From: Bacillota bacterium
GTDB lineage: Bacteria; Bacillota; Clostridia; Acetivibrionales; DTU013
Assembly (NCBI GenBank): GCA_023411575.1
Contig: JAEYOP010000016.1
Location: 1 to 64,000 of the forward strand
Direction: 5' to 3'
Length of the DNA stretch: 64,000 nucleotides
Part shown: positions 63,003-64,000 of the stretch, in pieces
How the letters are laid out: the number at the start of each line of letters is the position of its first letter
Numbering within the stretch: position 1 is the stretch's first letter
Position numbers and translations under genes: made by a program
Notes under the pieces: generated by a model
Told to the model about the DNA's origin: nothing
Seen by the model: the letters and a program-made list of their open reading frames with translations, nothing else
Databases searched by the model: none

Positions 63003-64000
63003 CTATCTGATAAAATACCGGACAGATCTCGCCATGCCGGATTTTTTGATCTTCCTTTCCTCAAGTAACTCGTTTATTAGCTTGAGCGCAAGTTGTTTGG
63101 TAATAGATAAACTTGACTCTATATCCTTACGAGACAGGTCTCTTTTATCAGTAATAAGCCTTAATATTTCCTGCTTCTGTTCCTCTTCTGAAAGAACGAT
63201 CATATGAGCTGTAAGTTTCGGAAGCGTAATAACGAAGGAGGCTGGGGCAGGTTGTATTTCAGGTTTGCGCAATGTTTCCGAATAACTTTCAAAGATTTTT
63301 CGAATACCGGTACCGTAGCTTTCAATTAACTCCAAACGGTAAAAAACATCAGCGATAATCGAATTGCGAGGCTGAGATACGCCATTCATAATGTCAATCA
63401 CGGTTATTCCTTTAACAAGTCCCCCTATGGACACAAACTCCATGCGATCCTCGTACACGTTAATGATGATGCTTCCCGAATAATCATAGTCTCTATGAAT
63501 GACAGCATTAAGCAAAGCCTCACGGATTGCCTCCGGAGGATAATCCGGATGATCAATCCTTTTAAGACCGTCAAAAGTGGAGTTTTGATTGTTGCTCAAG
63601 TTCACATATTCATAAGCCTCGTCCATTTGCTTAAGGATGGAGCCAAAAAATTCTTTGCGGGCTTTAAACTTAGTTTTTCCTGTTCCTTCGTAGACAGCAC
63701 ATTTGATGCTATGCTCACATTGGTCGGACAGAAGCAGCGCCGCATTGGTATAATATCCATCCGCGTCTATCAGCTTGAGCGTGCGGCGATTCTGCTGTGT
63801 AAAAGGAAGCCCCGCGTCCGCAAAATATTTTTCCGTATAATAAAAGGTCAAATCCTGATTCAGGCAGCGTGATTTATCAAAAGCCATGCCATCACTTTCA
63901 CGCAGCATCTGACGGATTGCTTCATCAGTTGCAGGCACGGATGACACCCCATGCCGGACAAAGGCGCCGCTGGGTTTCAGTCCTTTATCCGTAAGATGGT
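63003..64000 (-). CDS. AlbA/Schlafen-type ATP-binding transcriptional regulator (5' end outside window)
   Basis: At least 332 codons of a DNA-binding/ATPase protein. The reading frame is open from 63003 to the window edge: upstream of the GTG at 63947 it reads LTDKGLKPSGAFVRHGVSS, the conserved end of an AlbA_2 domain, so the gene continues past 64000. The GHKL-like ATPase part has PPEAIREALLNAVIHRDYDY (N-box), SIGGLVKGIT and ESYGTGIRKIFESY. A C-terminal winged helix ends KKSGMARSVRYFIR. Such proteins regulate transcription or respond to phage; common on mobile elements. Confidence 0.85.
   Translation of the reverse strand, partial: HLTDKGLKPSGAFVRHGVSSVPATDEAIRQMLRESDGMAFDKSRCLNQDLTFYYTEKYFADAGLPFTQQNRRTLKLIDADGYYTNAALLLSDQCEHSIKCAVYEGTGKTKFKARKEFFGSILKQMDEAYEYVNLSNNQNSTFDGLKRIDHPDYPPEAIREALLNAVIHRDYDYSGSIIINVYEDRMEFVSIGGLVKGITVIDIMNGVSQPRNSIIADVFYRLELIESYGTGIRKIFESYSETLRKPEIQPAPASFVITLPKLTAHMIVLSEEEQKQEILRLITDKRDLSRKDIESSLSITKQLALKLINELLEERKIKKSGMARSVRYFIR

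Larger units (their letters stand above)
57213..64000. mobile_element. Decayed mobilizable/integrative element next to tRNA-Ser(CGA)
   Basis: From the tRNA-Ser 3' end to the window edge the region carries an AT-rich orphan gene, an excisionase-like gene, a tyrosine integrase, an IS3-family insertion, a truncated MobV-type relaxase, an oriT-like hairpin cluster and an AlbA-type regulator. No direct repeat of the tRNA 3' end was found inside the window, so the far boundary is outside or lost. Loss of most of the relaxase suggests it can no longer mobilise itself. Confidence 0.6.

Overview
The window looks like a chromosomal segment of a Bacillota member, more likely Clostridia than Paenibacillus-like. 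The reasons are strong AGGAGG Shine-Dalgarno sites, frequent TTG starts, a T-box leader, SLH and copper-amine-oxidase-N-type surface proteins, a YesM/YesN system beside an LplB/LplC-type sugar importer, a ferredoxin-type aldo/keto reductase, and gut-Clostridia-style mobile DNA. No rRNA or other lineage marker is present, so the assignment stays at phylum level with a class-level guess.

Layout. 0.2-8.4 kb: SWIM/SNF2 helicase, an ABC-2 exporter operon (ATPase plus two permeases) and glucose-6-phosphate dehydrogenase. 8.7-11.8 kb: an autoregulated-looking HTH/hydrolase pair and a NarL-type two-component system. 11.9-14.8 kb: two overlapping peptidase genes (M29 and PepF). 15.2-18.6 kb: a surface protein with ten FN3-like repeats and three SLH repeats. 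18.7-22.3 kb: a T-box-controlled type-2 IleRS with a one-base frameshift. 22.3-30 kb: small proteins, tRNA-Arg(CCT), a MarR cassette with a class-C beta-lactamase-like hydrolase, and a membrane TIR protein. 30-42.2 kb: a coherent alpha-glucobiose utilisation locus (YesM/YesN regulators, binding lipoprotein and two permeases, two GH65 phosphorylases, beta-phosphoglucomutase). It would import a disaccharide, phosphorolyse it to beta-glucose-1-phosphate and feed glucose-6-phosphate to glycolysis or to the dehydrogenase at 6.9-8.4 kb. 42.9-43.64 kb: a gene-free island with two long inverted repeats and a further hairpin. 43.6-57.2 kb: a surface protein, DMT exporter, PIN-PhoH ATPase, an AraC/MotA-like/FliG-C fusion, a sirtuin, a membrane glycosyltransferase, an aldo/keto reductase, a CE7 esterase, TadA and tRNA-Ser(CGA).

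57.2-64 kb is a decayed mobile region beginning at the 3' end of tRNA-Ser(CGA). It has an AT-rich orphan gene, an excisionase-like protein, a tyrosine integrase, an IS3-family element with a broken transposase, a MobV-type relaxase truncated at that element, an oriT-like hairpin cluster, and an AlbA/Schlafen-type regulator that runs off the window.

The observations most worth following are the AraC-MotA-FliG fusion with a perfect internal Shine-Dalgarno and start (48.5-49.7 kb), the inverted-repeat island at 43.0-43.5 kb (one 29-bp stem pairs completely only in minus-strand RNA), five copies of an exact 16-bp-period repeat at 51.9 kb, and a 51-bp dyad covering a whole promoter and ribosome binding site at 8.7 kb.
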